A program made the position numbers and the translations under genes. A DNA stretch of 44,450 bases from UMGS1279 sp045630265 (GTDB taxonomy: Bacteria; Bacillota; Clostridia; Oscillospirales; Acutalibacteraceae), in contig JAZQSV010000027.1 of assembly GCA_045630265.1 (NCBI GenBank), positions 1 through 44,450 of the forward strand, given 5' to 3'. Below, piece by piece: positions 8,387-15,099 of this stretch; the stretch's first letter is position 1; every line of letters starts with the position of its first letter. The notes under the pieces were generated by a model. The model saw only the letters and a list, made by a program, of their open reading frames with translations. It did not search any database and had not been told where the DNA came from.

Positions 8387-8416
8387 GAATATTTTTATTG
8401 CATTGGAGTGATTTTC

Positions 8417-8920
8417 TTGAATATACAAATTAAAAACGCCCTGCCAAGCGATGCTTTAAGTATACTTAACTACTTAAAACAAGTGGGCTCTGAAACAGAC
8501 AATTTAACCTTTGGGGCAGAGGGTGTTCCGTTTTCTGAAAAGGAGGAGGCCGAATATATAGCAAGGTTTGAGGGCTCTAAGGACAATGTTATGCTGCTTG
8601 CAAAAACAGAAGAAAAAATAATAGGCATAGCAACACTAAGTAGGTTTGGAAATAGAATGAGTCACCGCGGAGAATTTGGAATTTCGGTTTTAAAGGAATA
8701 TTGGAACAAAAAGATAGGCAGTGCACTTCTAAAAGAAATTATTGATTTTGCCAAAGAAAACTCTTTTGAAATCATTGACCTTAACGTTCGCAGTGATAAT
8801 TATGCGGCTATACATTTATATGAAAAGTTCGGCTTTGAAAAAATTTGTACATATCCAAACTTCTTCAAAATTAAAAATGTATCAATAGACTTTGATTTTA
8901 TGCGCTTAAGTATTAAATAA
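8417..8920 (+). CDS. GNAT-family N-acetyltransferase
   Basis: A cytoplasmic acetyltransferase of 167 residues. The acetyl-CoA loop is at about residues 95-110 (GISVLKEYWNKKIGSALL), followed by LNVRSDNYAAIHLYEKFGF, the usual GNAT C-terminal signature. I choose the TTG at 8417, since GGAG (8405-8408) lies 8 bases before it. An in-frame extension further upstream would run into the terminator hairpin. The sequence is closest to general YhhY/RimI-like amine acetyltransferases; the acceptor cannot be told. It stands alone and ends at a bidirectional terminator. Confidence 0.85.
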   Translation: MNIQIKNALPSDALSILNYLKQVGSETDNLTFGAEGVPFSEKEEAEYIARFEGSKDNVMLLAKTEEKIIGIATLSRFGNRMSHRGEFGISVLKEYWNKKIGSALLKEIIDFAKENSFEIIDLNVRSDNYAAIHLYEKFGFEKICTYPNFFKIKNVSIDFDFMRLSIK

Positions 8921-8926
8921 AAAAGC

Positions 8927-8960
8927 AGCCAACAAGTAAAACTGCTTGTTGGCTATTTTT
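8927..8960. terminator. Bidirectional terminator between convergent genes
   Basis: A 10-bp stem (8927-8936 with 8945-8954), flanked by A-rich sequence on the left and T-rich sequence on the right, so it can serve both the acetyltransferase (plus) and the thioesterase (minus). Confidence 0.8.
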
Positions 8961-8964
8961 ATAT

Positions 8965-9684
8965 CTATTTTATTCTACAAGAAAACATTATATCACTTTC
9001 CACTTTGCCCAAAGCCAAAATTTCATCGTTTTCCTTTTTTATATGTATCCTAAGCATATCGTCCTTTAGCACTTCTTTGTGGTAATCTATTTGAAAATAG
9101 TTAATATTTAAACCGTTTTCGTTTTGCATAATGGCATCTAGGACGTAATCTGCATACTTGGTATTGTTTACATGCCCGTTTATATCTATATCCGAAAAGC
9201 GGGGTAAAATCCTAAATCCATCATCGAAAGTTTCAAAGTTTGGTACCTTTAACATTTTATCTTCAAAATTCAAATCAGTAAGATACTCATCGTCGGTTAT
9301 ATTATAAATTCCATCGCCAAGGGTTATGCGCCTTTTAATTTTGTCAACTACAACCCATTCAGTGCTACCTCTTACAAGCGGATTTCCATCTAGGTCGGAT
9401 AATAAACATTCGCGCCTGAAGGTTACCCTTGAGGGTTTTAGCGGCCAGGTTTTAACCCTTACAGTCTGGTACATTTGTGCCTTGCCTACTATTTCAAATC
9501 TACTTTTAACCACAACCCAAATAAGCCCCTTACCGGATAGGTCGTGTATCCCCGCCCCCATAACTACGCTATGTCTGCCCGCCGCATCTTGAAAAATATC
9601 CAAAATTGCAGATGGCAATAAATTTTCATTTTGGTCAAAATCACTCGGTCTTAAATCGTAATCCTTTTCAAAAACTGCCTTCAT
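8965..9684 (-). CDS. Acyl-ACP thioesterase
   Basis: The 239-residue protein matches the bacterial acyl-ACP thioesterase family (FatA/FatB-like double hot-dog). The N-terminal hot-dog carries LPSAILDIFQDAAGRHS near residue 23. The second hot-dog carries the catalytic region FSDIDINGHVNNTKYADYV near residue 163, with the conserved D, N/H and NN-Y residues. It hydrolyses acyl-ACP to free fatty acid in the cytoplasm. Its ATG (9684) follows the stop of the upstream phosphoglycerol-transferase-like gene by 2 bases, with a GGAG site inside that gene's end, so the two are co-transcribed. Preferred chain length cannot be read from the sequence. Confidence 0.9.
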   Translation of the reverse strand: MKAVFEKDYDLRPSDFDQNENLLPSAILDIFQDAAGRHSVVMGAGIHDLSGKGLIWVVVKSRFEIVGKAQMYQTVRVKTWPLKPSRVTFRRECLLSDLDGNPLVRGSTEWVVVDKIKRRITLGDGIYNITDDEYLTDLNFEDKMLKVPNFETFDDGFRILPRFSDIDINGHVNNTKYADYVLDAIMQNENGLNINYFQIDYHKEVLKDDMLRIHIKKENDEILALGKVESDIMFSCRIK

Positions 9685-9686
9685 AT

Positions 9687-11198
9687 TTATTCTCCAAATT
9701 TCTTTTGCAAAAAGTTTGCCTTATAAAAGGTTGACTGCTTTTGAAGCTCTGCATCTAAATATCCCTTACCAAGACGTTCTGCCACCGTCTTTTCGGCGGA
9801 AAACAGGTTGGTGCCAAGGGCAAGTCGTTCGCCCTTAATCTCATACCCCATTGCCGCAAGGGTGGTCGGGAACATATCCATAGGGGTGAAAACTCTGTTT
9901 TTAGCATTTTGTGGTGCTACTGCAGAATTTATAACACAATTATACATTCTGCGATCATAATCGGCGGGAACGTTCCTTTTAAAATATTCCGAGTCCATAC
10001 TGCGGTGGTCGCCTACCACAATAATGGTTGTGTTTTCGTAGAAATCCTGCTCTTTAGCCCAACTTATAAACTCACCTAGTTGTCTGCTGGCGCAGGAAAT
10101 AACGTTTGAATACTGCTCACTATAGGCATTTTTACACTCACTACAAACATACCCGCCTATATGGTGTGTATCCACCGTTAGCATCGTAAATGCAAAGGGC
10201 TTATCACCCTCGGCCAATTTCAAAATTTCCTGTTTTGCATATCTGTAAAGGTGCTTATCCTCCATACCCCACCAAGCATAATAATCTTTGGGGATTATTT
10301 CGTCCTCTCTTGCCGTAAAAAGGTCATACACCTTATCTACACCGTGTTCCTTATAGTACATATCTCTGCTTCCAAAAGTGGCATCGGAGCCAACCATAAA
10401 AGCTTGATAGTACCCTTCCTTTTTAAGTATATCACCCAGTGTTACGGCACCCGGCAAGTGCCCTGCAGTGTAGCCGGCGCCCGCCTCTTCAGTGGTCACC
10501 GTCATTCCCGAAGTTTGTGCAATAAGGGAAGCAATAGTCCAGTTTGTTCTGGCGGTTGCGGTCCAACCGCCTACCTCACCGTTTTGAGAAAAATTTACAT
10601 TCTCTTTAGCAAGACCGTAAAGCTCGGACACAAGATTTTCATCCATAGCTCCGCCCTTATCCTTATCAAAATAGGTGGTTTCCATAGACTCTAAATATAT
10701 ATAAATAAGATTTCTTTTGTTTTCAGGAGCTACTATTTCGGTCTTTTCCGGGAAAACATATTCATCCTCGTAAAGGGTGGTTTTTTCTACGCTATAAAAA
10801 AGCCACTTTCCAAAACCGACCGAGGTTGCCGCCGTAAAGAGCATAACAAAAGAAACCACAAGCGAAATTAAAGTCAAAACCCAACCCTTAAATGGGTAAA
10901 CTGTACGCTTTTTGCCTTTAATATTAATAGAAAATACCTTTTTAGGCGTATAAAAAAGTATAAAGCAGATTAAAGCCGCGGTTAAAACGGCGGGCAAAAG
11001 TCCATTTAAAAGGTAACTGTAAACAAGACCCTTTTCTACACCGCCCACCTTACCAAAAAGGGTAAAAAGAATAGAGTCAAAACCCGTTTTTCCATAAATT
11101 CTAATATACCATGCTGCAGCAAAGACGGTAGCACTGCTTATTAAAATAAGTAGTGCCCACAAAATTTTTGTAAATTTTTTCCCGCTTTTTTTACTCAT
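9687..11198 (-). CDS. LTA synthase / phosphoglycerol transferase-like membrane sulfatase-fold protein
   Basis: 503 residues. An N-terminal membrane domain of about three to four helices (residues 12-130) is followed by an extracellular alkaline-phosphatase/sulfatase-fold domain. ESMETTYFD (near residue 170) supplies the first metal ligand. The nucleophile region GGWTATARTNWTIAS (near residue 208) contains the candidate catalytic threonine. VDTHHIGG and VVGDHRSMD supply later metal ligands. Such enzymes transfer glycerol phosphate from phosphatidylglycerol to lipoteichoic acid or to membrane glycans (OpgB-like). The ATARTNWT region is closer to MdoB/OpgB-type transferases than to classical LtaS, so the acceptor is uncertain. 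It lies between the DUF1287 gene and the thioesterase gene. Confidence 0.85.
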   Translation of the reverse strand: MSKKSGKKFTKILWALLILISSATVFAAAWYIRIYGKTGFDSILFTLFGKVGGVEKGLVYSYLLNGLLPAVLTAALICFILFYTPKKVFSINIKGKKRTVYPFKGWVLTLISLVVSFVMLFTAATSVGFGKWLFYSVEKTTLYEDEYVFPEKTEIVAPENKRNLIYIYLESMETTYFDKDKGGAMDENLVSELYGLAKENVNFSQNGEVGGWTATARTNWTIASLIAQTSGMTVTTEEAGAGYTAGHLPGAVTLGDILKKEGYYQAFMVGSDATFGSRDMYYKEHGVDKVYDLFTAREDEIIPKDYYAWWGMEDKHLYRYAKQEILKLAEGDKPFAFTMLTVDTHHIGGYVCSECKNAYSEQYSNVISCASRQLGEFISWAKEQDFYENTTIIVVGDHRSMDSEYFKRNVPADYDRRMYNCVINSAVAPQNAKNRVFTPMDMFPTTLAAMGYEIKGERLALGTNLFSAEKTVAERLGKGYLDAELQKQSTFYKANFLQKKFGE

Positions 11199-11240
11199 AG
11201 TAAACCCTCTTTAATGCTGATTCAAATTTAAATGCTTAGG

Positions 11241-11897
11241 CTAGCTAATCCTATAATGACCAACTATATCATCTCTGCCTTCCAGTATATCTTCTTCATA
11301 ATGTGCCTGATATGGATTTGCATGATGTATTATAAAGGCAATGCCCTTTTTGTTTCGCTTGTTTGATACAATGCCTATGTGCTTTTCAAAAACTATAATA
11401 TCCCCGCCCTGCCACTGCTCGGTATCATAAATATCGGTAGTAAGCTTTACGGCATACTTTTCAAAATATACTTTTAGGTTTTTAACACGGCGAAAATCTA
11501 TATTCTTGTCTGCCTTTTCTACACCGTAGTCATCGGGATTTTGCATAATATCCTTATTCACAAGCTCCATTAAATCATATCCCGCACCTTTAAGCCCATT
11601 AGCCACAAGGTCGGTACAAACACCGTAACCGTCGTTTGGGTAACCCGTAGCATAATACTTACTTTTGTACTTTGGTTTGGTATCTATATATTTTATAACA
11701 TTTTCTAAAATGTCGGTCTGGTCATCTATGCCGTCGCCGTCCTTATCAGTGGCACTTTTGTAATCATCAAATCCAAAATATGCATTATTGTAAGCTTTGG
11801 GTCGGATAACGCCAAACCATTTTAATGTAAAAACCAGTGCGCAAACAATTAGCAAAAAAATGCATACTGAAAATAGTAAGCTCTTTATTTTACCCAC
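11241..11897 (-). CDS. DUF1287-family exported cysteine-hydrolase-like protein
   Basis: About 218 residues. One N-terminal membrane anchor (residues ~5-27) is followed by a DUF1287 domain (E. coli YijF type). Diagnostic parts are YPNDGYGVCTDLVANGLKGAG, with the likely catalytic cysteine, then DFRRVKNLKVYF, and GGDIIVFEKHIGIVS with the likely histidine. The fold is thought to resemble NlpC/P60 hydrolases acting on the cell wall. Before it, DKDGDGIDDQTD looks like a calcium-binding loop. I prefer the GTG at 11897, with GGGGG 8 bases ahead; the GTG at 11906 overlaps that G run. First gene of the three-gene minus operon. Confidence 0.82.
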   Translation of the reverse strand: MGKIKSLLFSVCIFLLIVCALVFTLKWFGVIRPKAYNNAYFGFDDYKSATDKDGDGIDDQTDILENVIKYIDTKPKYKSKYYATGYPNDGYGVCTDLVANGLKGAGYDLMELVNKDIMQNPDDYGVEKADKNIDFRRVKNLKVYFEKYAVKLTTDIYDTEQWQGGDIIVFEKHIGIVSNKRNKKGIAFIIHHANPYQAHYEEDILEGRDDIVGHYRIS

Positions 11898-11923
11898 AAC
11901 GCGCACCCCCGTTCATTTAAATA

Positions 11924-11952
11924 ATTATATAACTTTTCCGGTCTTAAATCAA
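11924..11952 (-). promoter_or_regulatory. Promoter of the DUF1287-phosphoglycerol transferase-thioesterase operon
   Basis: On the minus strand TTGATT (11947-11952), a 17-bp spacer and TATAAT (11924-11929). Confidence 0.7.
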
Positions 11953-11976
11953 GGTTATAAATGTAAACTTTGTTGC

Positions 11977-12005
11977 TTGAATATGTCGCCCTTATATGTT
12001 AAAAT
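11977..12005 (+). promoter_or_regulatory. Promoter of the DRTGG-PHP pair
   Basis: TTGAAT (11977-11982), a 17-bp spacer and TAAAAT (12000-12005), divergent from the DUF1287 promoter with only 24 bp between the two -35 boxes. Confidence 0.6.
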
Positions 12006-12042
12006 GTATATAGTAGGTAAATTAAAAAGTTAGGAGCCGCTT

Positions 12043-12375
12043 ATGAAACTTAAAAATCTATGCGAAAAAATCTCCCTTACCCCTCTTAATATAGATAGTG
12101 AAAGAAATGTAGACAGCGTTTACTGTTGCGACCTGCTAAGCGTTGTAATGGGCAAGGCGCCAAGTGACAGCATTTGGGTTACAGTTATGGCAAATATAAA
12201 TGCCGTAGCGGTGGCATCGCTTGCCGAAATCGGTGCTATAGTATTTGCAGACGGTGTTAAGCCCGACCAGACGGTTTTGGAAAAGGCAAAGGAAAATAAA
12301 ATAAATATTTTGCTTTCAAACGACAATATTTTTGATACCGCCCTTAAAATACACGAGGCGCTTAAAAATGATTAA
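12043..12375 (+). CDS. DRTGG-like domain protein
   Basis: The 110-residue cytoplasmic protein matches the stand-alone DRTGG-type domain family: a CCDLLSVVMGKAPSDSIWVTV core near residue 28, then VAVASLAEIGAIVFADG. In Clostridia this small protein commonly sits next to a PHP phosphoesterase, often near [FeFe] hydrogenase or anti-sigma genes, and that PHP pairing is present here without the hydrogenase genes. AGGAG ribosome site. It overlaps the PHP gene by 8 bases. Molecular role unknown; ligand sensing is the usual guess for DRTGG domains. Confidence 0.75.
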   Translation: MKLKNLCEKISLTPLNIDSERNVDSVYCCDLLSVVMGKAPSDSIWVTVMANINAVAVASLAEIGAIVFADGVKPDQTVLEKAKENKINILLSNDNIFDTALKIHEALKND

Positions 12376-13084
12376 TATTTCCTACGACTTTCATATACAT
12401 TCCTGCCTTTCTCCCTGCGGCGATAAGGATATGACTCCCGCTAACATTGCGGGTATGGCCTTTGTAAACGGGCTGGACGCCATTGCTCTGACTGACCACA
12501 ACTCGGCAAAAAACTGTCCCGCCCTTAAAAAGGCGGCCGAAGCTTACGGTGTTGTGTGCCTTTACGGTATGGAGCTTACTACCTTGGAGGAGGTACATAC
12601 GGTATGCCTTTTTGCCGACCTTAGCAAAGCACTCCAGTGGGACGAATATGTTTATTCACACCTTTTAAAAATCAAGAACGAAGAGGCAATATTCGGCGAG
12701 CAGGTTATTATGGACTCTGAGGATAATATAATAGGTAAAGAAGAAAATCTACTTATAAATGCTACCGATATTTCCTTTGACAGCGTCTTTGCTCCCGTAT
12801 GGGAGCTTGGCGGCATTGCCTTTCCCGCCCACGTGGATAAGGACTCCTATTCCTTGCTTTCTAACCTAGGTTTTGTTCCGCCCGAGTGCGATTTTAATAT
12901 AGCCGAGCTAAAGGATCTTACAAAATCTGAGCAAATTATTACAGCTCACCCATATTTTAATAATTGCCGCCTTATTTCAAACTCCGATGCGCATTATTTG
13001 GAGCAAATAAATACACCTCAAAACTTTTTGGAAATTGAAGAGCTTTCTGCCCACTGTATTATAGATACGCTAAGAAAAAAATAA
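12368..13084 (+). CDS. PHP-domain metal-dependent phosphoesterase
   Basis: 238 residues from the ATG at 12368; the in-frame upstream codons lie inside the preceding gene. PHP metal-site motifs appear in order: DFHIHSCLSPCGD (residues ~6-18), LTDHNS (~43), AHVDK (~152), SNSDAHY (~208). This is the YciV/TrpH-like small PHP group, which includes enzymes acting on nucleotides such as pAp or on 5' ends of short RNA. The substrate cannot be fixed from sequence. It is co-translated with the DRTGG-like gene. Confidence 0.87.
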   Translation: MINISYDFHIHSCLSPCGDKDMTPANIAGMAFVNGLDAIALTDHNSAKNCPALKKAAEAYGVVCLYGMELTTLEEVHTVCLFADLSKALQWDEYVYSHLLKIKNEEAIFGEQVIMDSEDNIIGKEENLLINATDISFDSVFAPVWELGGIAFPAHVDKDSYSLLSNLGFVPPECDFNIAELKDLTKSEQIITAHPYFNNCRLISNSDAHYLEQINTPQNFLEIEELSAHCIIDTLRKK

Positions 13085-13111
13085 AAAATTTCAGTTTTTT
13101 AAAAAAATATC

Positions 13112-13163
13112 TTGACAAACCTCAGGATGTCGTGTATTATAATAATAGTAATCATTACTATTA
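13112..13163 (+). promoter_or_regulatory. Promoter with Fur-superfamily (probably PerR) operator
   Basis: TTGACA (13112-13117), a 17-bp spacer and TATTAT (13135-13140). Directly after the -10 box is a 21-base palindrome with 10-base arms TAATAGTAAT and ATTACTATTA around a single C (13143-13163). Its 7-1-7 core TAGTAAT-C-ATTACTA is the format of Fur, PerR and Zur boxes. Position over the start site implies repression, most simply autorepression by the Fur-family protein encoded just downstream. Confidence 0.85.
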
Positions 13164-13174
13164 AGGTGGTGCGA

Positions 13175-13549
13175 ATGAAAAGATATTCAAAACAACGCGA
13201 AACTATTTTGGAGATTCTAAAAAACACAAAATCACACCCCACCGCCGCTTATATTTATGATGAAGCGCGAAAAACAATACCAAATATAAGTCTTGGTACC
13301 GTCTACCGCAATTTGTCAGAGCTCGATAAGGCGGGCGCAATAATTACACTTAAGGTGTCCGATAAAGGCGACCATTTTGACGGACACGCCGTTTCACATC
13401 CCCATTTGTTTTGCAATAAGTGTGAGAGAATTGTAGATTTAGATATCCCCTTTGTTGATGAGTTTGTAAAAGATAGCTCTGCCAAAAGCGGGGCCGAAAT
13501 AACATCCCACAACATTTTATTCTTTGGTATATGCGCCGATTGTAAATAA
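13175..13549 (+). CDS. Fur-family metal-dependent repressor, probably PerR
   Basis: 124 residues from the ATG at 13175, with AAGGTGG upstream; the in-frame upstream codons overlap the operator. The N-terminal winged helix has SKQRETILEILKN and SLGTVYRNLSELD. The C-terminal dimer domain has the metal region HFDGHAVSHPHLFCNKC, and the final pair is CADC, giving two CxxC pairs for a structural zinc. Context points to peroxide sensing rather than iron uptake: the next genes are reverse rubrerythrin, rubredoxin and ferritin. Zur or Fur cannot be excluded from the sequence alone. Confidence 0.85.
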   Translation: MKRYSKQRETILEILKNTKSHPTAAYIYDEARKTIPNISLGTVYRNLSELDKAGAIITLKVSDKGDHFDGHAVSHPHLFCNKCERIVDLDIPFVDEFVKDSSAKSGAEITSHNILFFGICADCK

Positions 13550-13617
13550 CTTACGTCGTGCATAAAAATAAAATATAAAAATTAAAAAGTAAATTTAAAA
13601 TTTGGAGGAAAATTTTT

Positions 13618-14160
13618 ATGAAAAAGTATGTATGTATGATTTGCGGTTATGTTCACGAAGGAGACTCTGCTCCCGACGCTTGCCCTATTTGCCGTGCAGG
13701 TGCTGAAAAGTTCAAAGAGCAGGCTACTGAGAAAACTTGGGCCGCTGAGCACGTAGTAGGTATTGCTAAGGGTGTTGACCCCCGCATTATTGAAGGCCTT
13801 AGAGAGAACTTTAACGGTGAATGCAGTGAGGTTGGTATGTACCTTGCAATGGCTCGCGTAGCACATAGAGAGGGCTATCCCGAAATTGGCCTTTACTGGG
13901 AAAAGGCGGCTTATGAAGAGGCAGAGCACGCAGCAAAATTTGCTGAGCTTTTAGGCGAGGTTGTTACCGATTCTACTAAGAAAAACCTTGAAATGCGCGT
14001 AGATGCCGAAAACGGCGCTACTATGGGCAAATTTGAACTTGCAAAGCTTGCTAAAGAGCTTGGCCTGGACGCTATCCACGACACCGTTCACGAGATGGCT
14101 CGCGATGAAGCTCGTCATGGCAAAGCATTTGAGGGTCTTCTTGCAAGATACTTTAAATAA
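13618..14160 (+). CDS. Reverse rubrerythrin
   Basis: 180 residues. The rubredoxin-like domain is at the N-terminus (C6-x2-C9, C22-x2-C25), then a four-helix di-iron domain with GECSEVGMYLAMARVAHREG, AAYEEAEHAAKFAE and EMARDEARHGKAFE. This domain order defines reverse rubrerythrins, which in Clostridia act as NADH-linked peroxidases together with a rubredoxin reductase. It sits after the Fur/PerR regulator and before a separate rubredoxin, and has a TTGGAGGA ribosome site. Likely part of the peroxide-stress regulon (inference from context). Confidence 0.93.
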   Translation: MKKYVCMICGYVHEGDSAPDACPICRAGAEKFKEQATEKTWAAEHVVGIAKGVDPRIIEGLRENFNGECSEVGMYLAMARVAHREGYPEIGLYWEKAAYEEAEHAAKFAELLGEVVTDSTKKNLEMRVDAENGATMGKFELAKLAKELGLDAIHDTVHEMARDEARHGKAFEGLLARYFK

Positions 14161-14219
14161 TTTAATAGTAATATTTAAAAACTTTTGTTAAATACTACCA
14201 CCGAAAGGTTGTGTTTTAA

Positions 14220-14375
14220 ATGGATAAATACATTTGCCCTTGCGGCTATGTTTATGACCCCACTGCAGGCGACCCCGAAAACGGAGTTGCACCGGGTACC
14301 GCTTTTGAGGATATTCCCGAAAATTGGGTATGCCCCACCTGCGGTCTTGACAAGGATTTTTTTGAAAAAGAATAA
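14220..14375 (+). CDS. Rubredoxin with unusual CxC first cluster arm
   Basis: A 51-residue protein, short but clearly coding: MDKYICPCGYVYDPTAGDP, then NGVAPGTAFEDIPENW and VCPTCGLDKDFFEKE. It is a small electron carrier, likely feeding the rubrerythrin. The second iron-ligand pair, C38-x2-C41, is normal. The first is C6-P-C8, one residue shorter than the usual CxxCG. The ribosome site is weak (GAAAGG about 12 bases upstream). It lies 59 bases after reverse rubrerythrin and before a strong terminator, so it is likely co-transcribed. Confidence 0.88.
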   Translation: MDKYICPCGYVYDPTAGDPENGVAPGTAFEDIPENWVCPTCGLDKDFFEKE

Positions 14376-14384
14376 TCTAAAAAT

Positions 14385-14420
14385 TAAAATAGCCGCCGCT
14401 TTGCTGCGGCGGCTATTTTA
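14385..14420 (+). terminator. Intrinsic terminator after rubredoxin
   Basis: A 15-bp stem (14385-14399 with 14406-14420) with a GCCGCCGC core and a TATTTTA right flank. Confidence 0.88.
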
Positions 14421-14471
14421 AAATTAACGGAAGATAATTGTAGTCTTGCCGCTATACACAGGAGTGAAATT

Positions 14472-14984
14472 ATGTTAGATAAGAAAGTAATAGAACTTTT
14501 AAACGACCAAATAAACAAGGAATTTTACAGCGCATATCTTTACCTAGATATTGCAAACTACTTCATTGACAATGACCTTGACGGTTTTGGCAACTGGTAC
14601 ACAATTCAAGCACAAGAAGAGCGCGACCACGCACTACTCTTTATGAAATACCTTCAAAACAATGGTATTAAGGTTGAGCTTAAGGCCATTGATAAACCGA
14701 GCGAGGAGTTTGAAAATGCACTTGCTCCCCTACTAGTTGGCGCAAAGCACGAAAGATACGTTACCGAGCTTATCCATAATATCTACGACGCCGCTTACAG
14801 TGTTAAGGATTTCAGAACAATGCAGTTTTTAGACTGGTTTGTTAAAGAACAGCTTGAGGAAGAGGAAAACGCCGATAAGCTTGTAAACAAATTCAAGCTC
14901 TTTGGCGATGACCCCAAAAGCTTATATCTTTTAGACCAGGAACTATCCGCCAGAATCTACACCGCACCAAGTTTGGTGTTGTAA
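14472..14984 (+). CDS. Non-heme ferritin (iron storage)
   Basis: The 170-residue protein is an FtnA-type ferritin subunit that oxidises and stores iron in a 24-subunit cytoplasmic shell. Ferroxidase ligands are at the expected places: E17 (NKEFYSAYLYLD), E50 and H53 (QEERDHA), E94 and Q127 (KEQLEEE). An AGGAG ribosome site lies before the ATG. It follows the rubredoxin terminator by about 50 bases, so it has its own promoter, which I could not place with confidence. The next 3' element is a strong terminator. Its place beside the Fur-family regulator and rubrerythrins suggests iron and peroxide handling together. Confidence 0.93.
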   Translation: MLDKKVIELLNDQINKEFYSAYLYLDIANYFIDNDLDGFGNWYTIQAQEERDHALLFMKYLQNNGIKVELKAIDKPSEEFENALAPLLVGAKHERYVTELIHNIYDAAYSVKDFRTMQFLDWFVKEQLEEEENADKLVNKFKLFGDDPKSLYLLDQELSARIYTAPSLVL

Positions 14985-14990
14985 TCCTAA

Positions 14991-15035
14991 AAAATGCACT
15001 CCCAAGGTTAAACACCTTGGGAGTGCATTTTTTAT
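14991..15035. terminator. Terminator after ferritin, between convergent operons
   Basis: A 17-bp stem (14991-15007 with 15015-15031) and 7-base loop, flanked by AAAA and TTTTTT, so it may act on both strands. Confidence 0.88.
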
Positions 15036-15099
15036 TGCATATTTAAATAAGCATTTTTTCTAATATCCCAAACTTGAATTATAACATCAATAAAACACA

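Noticed and set aside
8375..8416. Upstream in-frame start of the GNAT acetyltransferase
   Set aside because: It overlaps the terminator of the preceding gene; the TTG at 8417 has a proper GGAG site.
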